Shown: positions 31,539 to 41,700 of the stretch, piece after piece
Layout of the letters: every line of letters begins with the position of its first letter
Position numbering within the stretch: position 1 is the first letter of the stretch
DNA from: Babylonia areolata
Lineage: Eukaryota; Mollusca; Gastropoda; Neogastropoda; Buccinidae
Length of the DNA stretch: 64,000 nucleotides
Assembly (NCBI RefSeq): GCF_041734735.1
Contig: NC_134882.1
Span: 24,951,777 to 25,015,776, forward strand
Direction: 5' to 3'
Notes under the pieces: model-generated
The model's input: only the letters and a program-made list of their open reading frames with translations
Databases searched by the model: none
Told to the model about the DNA's origin: nothing
Translations under genes and position numbers: made by a program

Positions 31539-32893
31539 GGGAAGGGGGAGGAGGAGATGAAGTTTACAAAACTGAAATCAGAATGATATACATAATTGTA
31601 TGCCTAAATTACTTTGCAAATGCAACACTTGTAGAAAAGGGTGTGTGTGTGTGGTGTGTGGTGTGTGTGTGAGTGTGTTGTCATTTTGTTTTGTATGAGA
31701 AAGACAGAATGAAGGGGGTGTGGCATACCATGAACCATTTTCAGTGTGTGTGTGTGTTGGGAGGGGTGGGGGTGGGGAGCGGGTATGTGTGTGTGTGTAC
31801 GTATTTCAGCTTCTGAAAACAGAAGTAAAATGGTACAATTTCATAGACTTTATATATGTAAAAATAACAAACAAAAAACAAAACAAAAACAAAAAAAAAC
31901 AAAACCAAACAATAAAACTTTCATGCAATGTGTTTCAGGTAATGATCATGATGTTCATCCTGGACCATCTGGAGTTGACAACTTGCCACAAATCTACAGC
32001 TGAAGACCAGCAGCAGCAAGACCAAAGGGCAGTAAACAAGCCTCCAGCAGTTCTGGATTACAACAAAAACATGGGTGCCATGGACGATCATGACCAACAG
32101 CTGCAGCCCTATGATGCCACAAGGAAAACCCTGAAGTGGTACAAAAAGCTGTGTGTGCGTTTTCTACAAATTGCCATGCTGAATGCACACATCTTCTACA
32201 AGAAAGCAGGCAACAGCAGTACATTCCTGGACTTCCAGAAGGATGTATTTAGTGCTATGATTTTTGGTGACCAACACCCAGATACTGCTGAAGATGACCA
32301 TGCTGTTTGTCTTGTGTGGACAACAATTCACTGATGTCATTGAAGGCCTGGATACAAAAAGATGCACAGTCTGCTGGAAGAAAAGGCAAAGAAAGGATGT
32401 GAGGTTCTATGCCCAGACTGCCCCAGCAAACCAGCACTGTGTCTTGAAAACTGTTTCTGCAAGTACCACACACAGCATTTTTACTGGCGATAGATGCTAG
32501 GTGAGTACACCCTTTTCATTCTTTGTGTGGACTGTGTTTGAGTCTTATGGACCTGGACACTGTTGTACAGCCTTGGACAGTGTGTGTTACAAAAAAGACT
32601 GGCTCATAACCTAGTTGATATTGTAGCACCTACATGGTGGAATGACAGTCCCATTTTTTTTATATGGCATTTTATGGAATTTTTGTGTCAGATCGACACA
32701 TTATTTTTACCTGTGAGTTTTAAAAACAAAATCTTGGTTCATTTTCCTTTCATTTGATATATACTTTTATGCACTTACCTTCATAATTTTTTAAATATAA
32801 ACAAATCAAGATCATTGACATGTTTTTCTTGTTTTTCAGAAAAAAATTCTCAGCATAGGCTATAGCAAAATGTACTAGCAGTGAAGGGGTTAA
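30713..32893 (+). mobile_element. piggyBac-like element with transposase remnants
   Basis: Flanked by TTAA at 30713-30716 and 32890-32893. The ends are imperfect inverted repeats: 'TTAACCTCTTGACTGC' and, from the right, 'TTAACCCCTTCACTGC'. Just inside the left end are two palindromic units (GACGTAC.GCATACGTC type) about 46 bp apart. From 30930 an acidic N-terminal frame appears ('MAKVLQVCTNVKLCV'). From 31990 the transposase C-terminal core reads 'VLDYNKNMGAMDDHDQQL' and 'TRKTLKWYKKL', and after one frameshift the cysteine-rich end 'CPSKPALCLENCFCKYHT' appears. The middle of the transposase is missing and is replaced by GT-rich repeats. It lies in the last intron of the minus-strand gene. Confidence 0.85.
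31990..32490 (+). pseudogene. piggyBac transposase C-terminal remnant
   Basis: It encodes the conserved 'DYNK.MG..D..DQ' block, in which a catalytic Asp of the DDD triad lies in known piggyBac transposases, and the 'RKTLKWYKKL' block. Next come 'FLDFQKDVF' and the C-terminal cysteine-rich domain. The reading frame slips once before the Cys-rich part, so no full-length product can be made. The best match is the PGBD4-like piggyBac group; this is from memory, not a search. Confidence 0.8.
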
Positions 32894-33354
32894 AAAGCAG
32901 CATTAAATAGATAAGACATTCATATAACAGCAATGCATACACATTCATTTCAAAATGTCATAACTAATAATTACATAAATATGTTAAAAAAACAGTTACA
33001 TTAACACTGCACACATACTGCACATTCATTCTGCACATGTCACATTTTCAGCTTTATACTGTTACAAACTGTCTGTCTAAGAAACTAAAAATACAACCTG
33101 ATATGCACACACTTTTTCATGTACCCACACACCCCCATATACATATTCACACACACACACATGGCTCTTAAGAATTTAAAAAGTGAATTGAATTCTCAAC
33201 TCTGGATTTCAATTAAAAAAGTTCTGTCATGTGTCATTCTAATGGCAGCAGCTCATTGTGCTTGGCTAAAACATGGCTATCATCCAAGCAGTTTGTGAAA
33301 GATGCAAATATTGATAAAAGGTATATGACTGTCAACTCATTAATTCAAAACTCA

Positions 33355-36300
33355 AGGGGTTAGGGGGTGCACGGGAGGGGTAGTACCTCTAGAGGGGGGG
33401 CTTGTCACGCTCTTCCGGGAGTGGTTTGTCCTCTGTTGTTCCCCACCGGCACCCAGCTCTCACCTATGGGTCCTAGAAGCTGCTAGCATGCGGCAGCGCC
33501 CAACCCCTGGGCAACGGCTTTGACAGGTTGGCTAAACTAGGTGAGGGTAGCTGACGGGTCTCAAACCCTCGGTGAGTTAGGGCTTGTCTACCCAAGCATG
33601 TGAAGACTGGATCCGGCGGACTCTGCAGAAGAAACCTTCACGGTTCAACGGAGAGGAAGGCGGTTGCAGCAGAGCACTGTGGAGTGCTGAGGGCAGGATG
33701 AGGCACATAGGACATCCTCGTCATCCACTGCATCCCTTTCCATCTCCAGTCGTCTTGACCTCGTCTTGCTTCTGGATACAGACGGTCTCGGACAAGAGAG
33801 TGAGGTCGACGGTGCGCAACTCTTCCTCACTATAAACAAAGTCATCGCGCAAGTCATCAGTCATCCTTCATCCCATACCATCATTTTCCCCAAGCCCTGT
33901 GGCGACAGGCGAGCGACGAAGCAACAGGTGTGGGTACACTGGCAGTCGTAGCCGCGGACCTGCACACAGGCGGCTCAGGCCATAGGGTCATTTTTCACCG
34001 ACTGGAGCAGCGGTGGAGATCGGCAGCTCCCTGAGCGACTGAGCAGCCCTCTTCAGGACAGCACTGCTCACCTCCATGGCATGAGGAAGGGGCTAGAAAA
34101 GGTGCCCTAAACATTGCCTGCTCCACACCACCCTAGTCAGCATACCGCGGCTGACGGGGACCCTACTCAAGCGGTTGACACACAAAGGAAAGAAAGAAGA
34201 AAACAAGGAGCACCCCATTGACCATTGCCACATGGAACGTGCGTACGCTTCTGGACAGAGGCGACTCAGCCAGACCACAGAGACGCACAGCACTCATTGC
34301 GAGTGAATTAGCCAGGTACAACATCGACATCGCTGCCTTAAGTGAGACCAGACTGGCAGAAGAAGGCGAACTCTGTGAGTGAGGCGCAGGCTACACCTTC
34401 TTTTGGAGTGGTTGCGGACCTGAAGAGAGACGTGAGGCTGGAGTTGGCTTTGCAGTGAAGACAACCCTCACTGGCAAGCTGGCTGGCCCCTCGAAAGGAG
34501 TGAACGATCGCCTGATGACGATGAAACTCACAATATGCAACGGGAAGAAGTTTACCACCATTGTCAGCGCCTACGCGCCCACCATGACCAACCCGGATGA
34601 GATCAAGGACAAGTTCTACGAGGACCTGAATGCTGTCATCACCACTGTTCCCAACGCAGACAAGCTCATCATTCTTGGTGACTTTAACGCAAGAGTTGTT
34701 GTGACAGCACCTCCTGGGAAGGTGTGATTGGGAAGCATGGGGTTGGTAACTGTAACAGCAATGGCCAACTACTTCTCCAGACATGTGCCGAGCACAAACA
34801 CCGTCTTCTGCTACCCATAACAGGACGTCATGGATGCATCCTCGCTCTGGGCATTGGCATCTCATCGACTTTGTCATCGTCAGGAAGAGGGACAGGCAGG
34901 ACGTACGAGTCACGAGGGCCATGTGCGGCGCCGAGTGCTGGACAGACCACGTTTTATCGTCTCCAAGCTCAACCTCTGCATCCAGCCCAAGAGACGGCCT
35001 CAGGGCATGAAAGCACTCAAACACCTGAATGTCAACAAGCTGGAGCTAGGCAACATCAAGCAGACCTTTGCTGACACCCTGGAGGAACGCTTCTAGTCCA
35101 CCGTGCTGGACAACCAGAATGTGGAGGCAGCATGGGGCGCACTGCATGAGACGGTGTACAACACTGCCATGGAGTGCCTGGGGCCTTCTGTCAGGAAGCA
35201 CAAAGACTGGTTTGATGAGAACTGCACTGAGATCAAGCAGCTGCTAGAAGACAAACGCCAAGCCTACAGAGCCCACATTGAAGATCCCAAGTCACAGTCA
35301 AAGAAAGACATACTGAAGAGCGCACGCAGCACCATCCAGCTGAAGCTGCGGCATATGCAGGATTCCTGGTTGAGCAACAAAGCTGATGAGATCCAGGGCT
35401 TTGCAGACAGGAACAACATGAAGAACTTCTATAACGGCCTGAAAGAAGTCTACGGTCCCACCACCTCCGGATCTGCTCCACTCCTCAGTGCTGATGGTTC
35501 TACCCTGATCACTGACAAGGATGGGATCCTTGAGAGATGGGCTGAACACTTTGACAGCGTACTGAACCGCCCCTCCACCATCAATGATGAAGCCATCGAC
35601 CGACTCCCCCAGGTGCCAGTCAGTGAGTCGTTGGATGCCATTCCAACTTTGGAGGAGACCCAGAGAGCTATCCGTCTGCTATCCAATGGCAAAGCCCCTG
35701 GCTCAGACTCCATTCCAGCTGAGGTCTACAAAGAAGGTGGTATGGCGCTGACTGAGAAGCTTCATCAGCTGTTCCAGCTCATCTGGCAGCATGAGGCAGT
35801 TCCACAGGACTTCAAAGATGCTTCCATCATACACCTGTTAAAGCGCAAAGAAAATCGTCAGGCTTGTGACCACCATCGTGGAATATCCCTGCTGTCCGTC
35901 GCAGGCAAGACTCTGGCCAGATTGTTACTCAACCGTCTCATAGCGCACCTTGAGCAAGGTCTCCTACCAGAGAGCCAGTGTGGCTTCCGGAAAGAAAGCG
36001 GGACTATCGACATGGTGTTTGCTGCCAGGCAGCTCCAGGAGAAGTGTTGGGAACAGAACGCCGACCTTTACTCCACCTATGTCGATCTGACCAAGGCCTT
36101 CGATAATGTTAGCAGAGATGGCCTTTGGAGAATCATGGCAAAGTACGGGTGTCCCAGAAAGTTCATCACCATCATACGGCAACTACACGATGGGATGCTG
36201 GCCCGAGTCCAAGACAACGGAGAGACTTCAGAACCATTCCCTGTCTCCAACGGAGTCAAGCAAGGTTGTGTTCTTGCCCCCCACCCTGTTCAGTCTCATG

Positions 36301-37460
36301 TTTTCAGTCATGCTGACAGATGCTTTCAGAGACGCTGACGTAGGCATTGGCATCAGGTACCGCACAGATGGCTCACTCTTTAACCTCAGGAGGCTTCAAG
36401 CAATAACCAAGGTGAGTGGCTTCAAGCAGAAACCAAGGTGAGAACAGACACCGTCAACGACTTCCTGTTTGCTGATGACTGCACTCTCAACGCTGCCTCC
36501 GAAACTGACATGCAACACAGTGTTCTCTGCTGCCTGTGACAACTTTGGCCTCACAATCAGCACAAAGAAGATTGAGGTGATGCACCAGCCAGCTCCAGGA
36601 AAGCCTTACGTTGAACCAAACATCTTCATCAACGGGCAACAACTGAACGCGGTGGACAAGTTCACATACCTGGGCAGTACACTCTCTCGCACAGTTGTCA
36701 TCGACGACGAGGTGAATGCCAGACTCGCCAAAGCCAGCGCTGCCTTCGGCAGACTCCATAAGAACGTTTGGAACAGGAGAGGCATCACCCTGGAGACGAA
36801 GCTCAAAGTATACAAGGCCATAGTTCTCACCACACTGCTCTATGGATGTGAATCATGGAGGGTCTACAAACGCCATGCCAAAAAGCTGAACCACTTCCAC
36901 ACCACCAGCCTCAGAAAACTTCTCGGCATAAAGTGGCAAGAGAAGATCCCTGACACAGATGTGCTCACTCGTGCAAACTTGCCCAGCATCTACACCATCT
37001 TGATGCAGGCCCAGCTGTGCTGGGCAGGCCATATAGTTTGCATGCCAGACCACCGGCTCCCCAAGAAACTGCTGTACGGTGAACTCCAACATGGCAAGCG
37101 CTCCCATGGAGGCCAAAAGAAGCGCTTCAAAGACACTCTGAAAGCTTCTCTGAAGGCCTTCAACGTCAGCCACGACACATGGGAGCTGAATGCAATGGAC
37201 AGACCAAAGTGGCGTTCAGCTGTCCACAAAGGCGCCAAATCCTGTGAGGCCAACAGAATCGCTGCAGCAGAGCAATGCAGACAGGCCAGAAAAAGCAGTG
37301 CCAGCAAGTCCCCGACAGCCGCCACCATCCCCTGTCCACACTGCGTCAGAACCTTCCGAGCGCGGACTGGCCTGACCAGTCATCTGCGCACCCACAGAGC
37401 CCAACCCACCCACCCCCAGGATGACTAGATGGTCCTCGTCGATTCCGACGGATGAACCAC
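33355..37460 (+). mobile_element. full-length APE-type LINE with 13 bp TSD
   Basis: Exact direct repeats 'AATTCAAAACTCA' at 33342-33354 and 37461-37473 define a 4.1 kb insertion. A GC-rich leader opens with 'GGGGTTAGGGGGTGCACGGG'. The coding region starts near 34200. The 3' end is 'CCGACGGATGAACCAC', with no poly(A). Its protein resembles sequences often annotated 'craniofacial development protein 2-like' in animal gene sets, which are LINE products. The clade is not settled; RTE-like or a relative is likely. It lies in the last intron of the minus-strand gene, antisense to it. Confidence 0.88.
34200..37428 (+). pseudogene. LINE ORF2: endonuclease, RT, C2H2 finger (broken)
   Basis: Endonuclease: 'TIATWNVRTLLDRGDSA', 'IDIAALSETRLAEE', 'TIVSAYAPTM' and '[11 protein letters not shown]'. 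RT, in the open frame 35103-36338: 'LLSNGKAPGSDSIPAEVY', 'STYVDLTKAFDNVSRDGLW' and 'PFPVSNGVKQGCVLAP', then 'FLFADDCTLNAA' (catalytic DD) in another frame. The last frame, 36469-37428, has 'VDKFTYLGSTLSR', 'LLYGCESWRVYKRH' and a C-terminal finger 'CPHCVRTFRARTGLTSHLR'. One stop in the endonuclease ('ELCE*GAGYTFFW') and about three frameshifts make it non-functional. All domains are present, so the copy is fairly young. Confidence 0.85.
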
Positions 37461-37734
37461 AATTCAAAACTCATCTAAAAAACTATTAGAGATATTGCTT
37501 TGAAATTTGGTGTGGCTTCTAACTTTATTGCACTCTTTCAGGCTAGTAAATGTGAGGTTTCTGCTGTGAATTTTGCTGGACCCACCTAGTATTAGACAAT
37601 GAGTAACGGCAGTGTACAATTTCAACATTTCTGGCAAGGACAGATGAATATAATAAATGAAAGATGCCCAAATATTCAAAATTTACAATCAAAGATTATA
37701 CAGCCTGAAATTAGTTTTTATTCATAATGATCTT

Positions 37735-38040
37735 ATCACTAGATGTAATTTCTGGTCATTCTGTTCTTCACCACTCTTTTGCTGATGATACTCAGCTACA
37801 AAAGTCTGCAGAACCAAAACAGACAGTCTGATTCAGTCAATGCAAGACTGCATTCTTGATGTTAAATCCTGGATGACATTCAATAACTAAAGTTAACTGA
37901 TGACAAAACTGAAGCTAAGATAATTTCCTCAATAAAAATGTCCACATCTGTTTCTTTCCCTGCCTCTCTTGTGGTTGGTGATGCTTCAGTTCAGTTTTCT
38001 AAATCAGCAAGGAACCTTGGAGTCATTCTTGACCGTTAGC
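37735..38040 (+). mobile_element. L2/CR1-type LINE, RT fragment
   Basis: It encodes 'SVLHHSFADDTQLQKSAEP', the RT motif around the catalytic FADD of L2/CR1 LINEs, then decayed sequence ending 'TLESFLTV' (from 'LGVILD'). Both ends are truncated and stops are frequent. 37475-37735 holds nothing recognisable. Confidence 0.6.
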
Positions 38041-38044
38041 TTTT

Positions 38045-38310
38045 GAAACTTCCTTGTGTCAATACAAGAACCTATGGTATACATTCTTTCTTCTTTGCTG
38101 CTCAGAACAGAAGACCTTGCCTCTTTGGTTCCAGGGTAGATTCTCCACAAGCCATAAATGAGCTGAGCTCCAATGATCAATCCCTGTCCAGTGGCTCCCT
38201 CGGCAGCCAGAAACATTTCAAGAACACCCATGGAACATATCGAGGCTTCAGGAATGTCTTTAGACTTCAGAAAGACAGGATTTACACCCATTTCCGATGC
38301 CATCTCAATG
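38045..38310 (-). mobile_element. possible LINE ORF1 fragment (L1/Tx1-like)
   Basis: The minus-strand frame reads 'EMASEMGVNPVFLKSKD' and 'LIYGLWRIYPGTKEARS'. The GLWRIYP.T..AR pattern resembles the RRM-like ORF1 protein of molluscan L1/Tx1-like LINEs. A host exon was considered but rejected, because its phase does not fit the exons on either side and it lacks a good donor. Only one short domain remains. Confidence 0.4.
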
Positions 38311-38340
38311 AATGCAGTAATAAAGATAATAATAAATAAA

Positions 38341-38341
38341 T

Positions 38342-38372
<31 letters not shown>
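38341..38372. repeat. (GA)n microsatellite
   Basis: Pure GA dinucleotide run of about 30 bp. Between here and 38605 nothing else is recognised. Confidence 0.85.
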
Positions 38373-38378
<6 letters not shown>

Positions 38379-38604
38379 GAACTGAGCTGAGACAGTGGTA
38401 GCAAAGAGAGAAAGGGAGCAGGGACAGAGGATAACAAAAAAGAACAAAGTCGAAAAAAGAGAAGCCAGCTTGCCGCTAAGGGAAGGCAAGGACAGAAACC
38501 CCCCCAACTAAGTTAAAGATATGAAAACTGCTCAGCAAATCTGGTCAGTATGAGAGTGCTGAAAGCGGTACACCAGTCCCTCACCCGACTCCGCCAGTAC
38601 TGAC

Positions 38605-38729
38605 CTGCTGAGGAAGAAACTCAAGGTTTCCCTGGCTGAGCGGGGAAAGTAGGTCTGCTGGATGATGTGATTCAACACCAACAGGGGGCCGCTGATGTCG
38701 CTGGGTGCTTTGTATTTCTTGTCCTCTCC
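38605..38729 (-). CDS. unidentified host gene, exon E5, abutting the satellite
   Basis: A 125 nt exon. The donor is AG|GTCAGT (GT at 38604-38603). The acceptor GGGCAG lies directly above 38729, inside the last unit of the satellite array. The frame is 'GEDKKYKAPSDISGPLLVLN', 'HIIQQTYFPRSARETLSFFL', S, plus AG. It enters at phase 0 (E4 leaves at phase 0) and leaves at phase 2, matching E6. The first ~18 nt (to AAATAC) are homologous to the satellite unit. An acceptor 12 nt further in (GACAAG|AAATAC) would also keep phase 0 and cannot be excluded. The hydrophobic pattern suggests helical repeats, but I do not recognise the family. Confidence 0.75.
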
Positions 38730-41700
38730 CTGCCCAACACAACACACTGTACTTCCTGTCCTCTCCCTGCCCAACACAACACACTGTACTTCCTGTCCTC
38801 TCCCTGCCCAACACAACACATAGTACTTCCTGTCCTCTCCCTGCCAAACACAACACACTACTTCCTGTGCTCTCCCTGCCCAACACAACACACTGTACTT
38901 CCTGTCCTCTCCCTGCCAAACACAACACACTACTTCCTGTGCTCTCCCTGCCCAACACAACACACTGTACTTCCTGTGCTCTCCCTGCCCAACACAACAC
39001 ACTGTACTTCCTGTCCTCTCTCTGCCCAACACAACACACTCTGTACTTCCTGTCCTCTCCCTGCCCAACACAACACACACTGTACTTCCTGTGCTCTACC
39101 TGCCCAACACAACACACTGCACTGCCTGTCCTCTCCCTGCCCAACACAAGACACACTGTACTTCCTGTGCTCTACCTGGGCAACACAAGACACACTGTAC
39201 TTCCTGTGCTCTACCTGGGCAACACAAGACACACTGTACTTCCTGTGCTCTACCTGCCCAACACAACACACACTGTACTACCTGTCCTCTCCCTGCCCAA
39301 CACAACACACATTGTACTTTGTGCTCTCCCTGCCCAACACAACACACTGTACTTCCTGTCCTCTCCCTGCCCAACACAACACACACTGTACTTCCTGTGC
39401 TCTACCTGCCCAACACAACACACACACTGTACTTCCTGTCCTCTCCCTGCCCAACACAACACACACTGTACTTCTTGTGCTCTACCTGCCCAACACAACA
39501 CACTGTACTTCCTGTGCTCTCCCTGGGCAACACAACACACACTGTATTTCTTGTCCTTTCCCTGCCCAACACAACACACTCTGTACTTCCTGTCCTCTCC
39601 CTGCCCAACACAACACACACTGTACTTTCTGTCCTCTCCCTGCCCAACACAACACACTGTACTTCTTGTGCTCTACCTGCCCGAACACAACACACTGTAC
39701 TTCCTGTGCTCTACCTGCCCAACACAACACACTGTACTTCCTGTGCTCTACCTGCCCAACACAACACACTCTGTACTTCCTGTCCTCTCCCTGGCCAACA
39801 CAACACACTGTACTTCCTGTGCTCTACCTGCCCAACACAACACACTGTACTTCCTGTGCTCTACCTGCCTAACACAACACACTGTACTTCCTGTGCTCTC
39901 CCTGCCCAACACAACACACACTATACTTCCTGTGCTCTCCCTGGGCAACACAACACACACTGTACTTCCTGTGCTCTCCCTGCCCAACACAACACACTGT
40001 ACTTCCTGTGCTCCCACTGGGCAACACATCACACACTGTATTTCTTGTCCTTTCCCTGCCCAACACAACACACTCTGTACTTCCTGTCCTCTCCCTGCCC
40101 AACACAACACACACTGTACGTCCTGTGCTCTCCCTGCCCAACACAACACACACTGTACGTCCTGTGCTCTCCCTGGGCAACACAACACACACTGTACTTC
40201 CAGTGCTCTCCCTGCCCAACACAAGACACTCTGTACTTCCTGTGCTCTACCTGCCCAACACAACACACTGTACTTCCTGTGCTCTACCTGGGCAACACAA
40301 AACACACTGTACTTCCTGTGCTCTACCTGCCCAACACAACACACTGTACTTCCTGTGCTACAACACACACTGTACTTCCTGTCCTCTCCCTGCCCAATAC
40401 AACACACACTGTACTTCCTGTGCTCTCCCTGCCCAACACAACACACTGTACTTCCTGTGCTCTACCTGGGCAACACAAGACACACTGTATTTCTTGTCCT
40501 TTCCCTGCAAAACACAACACACTGTACTTCCTGTGCTACAACACACACTCTACTTTCTGTGCTCTCCCTGCCCAACACAACATACACTGTACTTCCTGTG
40601 CTCTCCCTGGGCAACACAACAGACACTGTACTTCCTGTGCTCTCCCTACCCAACACAACACACAGTGTACTTCCTGTACTTTCCCTGGGCAACACAACAC
40701 ACACTGTATTTCGTGTCCTTTCCCAGCCCAACACAACACACTCTGTACTTCCTGTCCTCTCCCTGGGCAACACAACACACACTGTACTTTCTGTGCTCTC
40801 CCTGCCCAACACAACACACTGTACTTTCTGTCCTCTCCCTGCCCAACACAACACACTGTACTTCTTGTGCTCTACCTGCCCGAACACAACACACTGTACT
40901 TCCTGTGCTCTACCTGCCCAACACAACACACTGTACTTCCTGTGCTCTACCTGCCCAACACAACACACTCTGTACTTCCTGTCCTCTCCCTGGCCAACAC
41001 AACACACTGTACTTCCTGTGCTCTACCTGCCCAACACAACACACTGTACTTCCTGTGCTCTACCTGCCTAACACAACACACTGTACTTCCTGTGCTCTAC
41101 CTGCCCAACACAACACACTCTGTACTTCCTGTCCTCTCCCTGCCCAACACAACACACACTATACTTCCTGTGCTCTCCCTGGGCAACACAACACACACTG
41201 TACTTCCTGTGCTCTCCCTGCCCAACACAACACACTGTACTTCCTGTGCTCCCACTGGGCAACACATCACACACTGTATTTCTTGTCCTTTCCCTGCCCA
41301 ACACAACACACTCTGTACTTCCTGTCCTCTCCCTGCCCAACACAACACACACTGTACGTCCTGTGCTCTCCCTGCCCAACACAACACACACTGTACGTCC
41401 TGTGCTCTCCCTGGGCAACACAACACACACTGTACTTCCAGTGCTCTCCCTGCCCAACACAAGACACTCTGTACTTCCTGTGCTCTACCTGCCCAACACA
41501 ACACACTGTACTTCCTGTGCTCTACCTGGGCAACACAAAACACACTGTACTTCCTGTGCTCTACCTGCCCAACACAACACACTGTACTTCCTGTGCTACA
41601 ACACACACTGTACTTCCTGTCCTCTCCCTGCCCAATACAACACACACTGTACTTCCTGTGCTCTCCCTGCCCAACACAACACACTGTACTTCCTGTGCTC

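Noticed and set aside
38045-38310. The open minus-strand frame with GLWRIYPGTKEAR as a further exon of the host gene
   Set aside because: E5 leaves phase 2, and the frame forced by that phase hits a stop at once, while E5 to E6 fits. The sequence looks more like a LINE ORF1 fragment.
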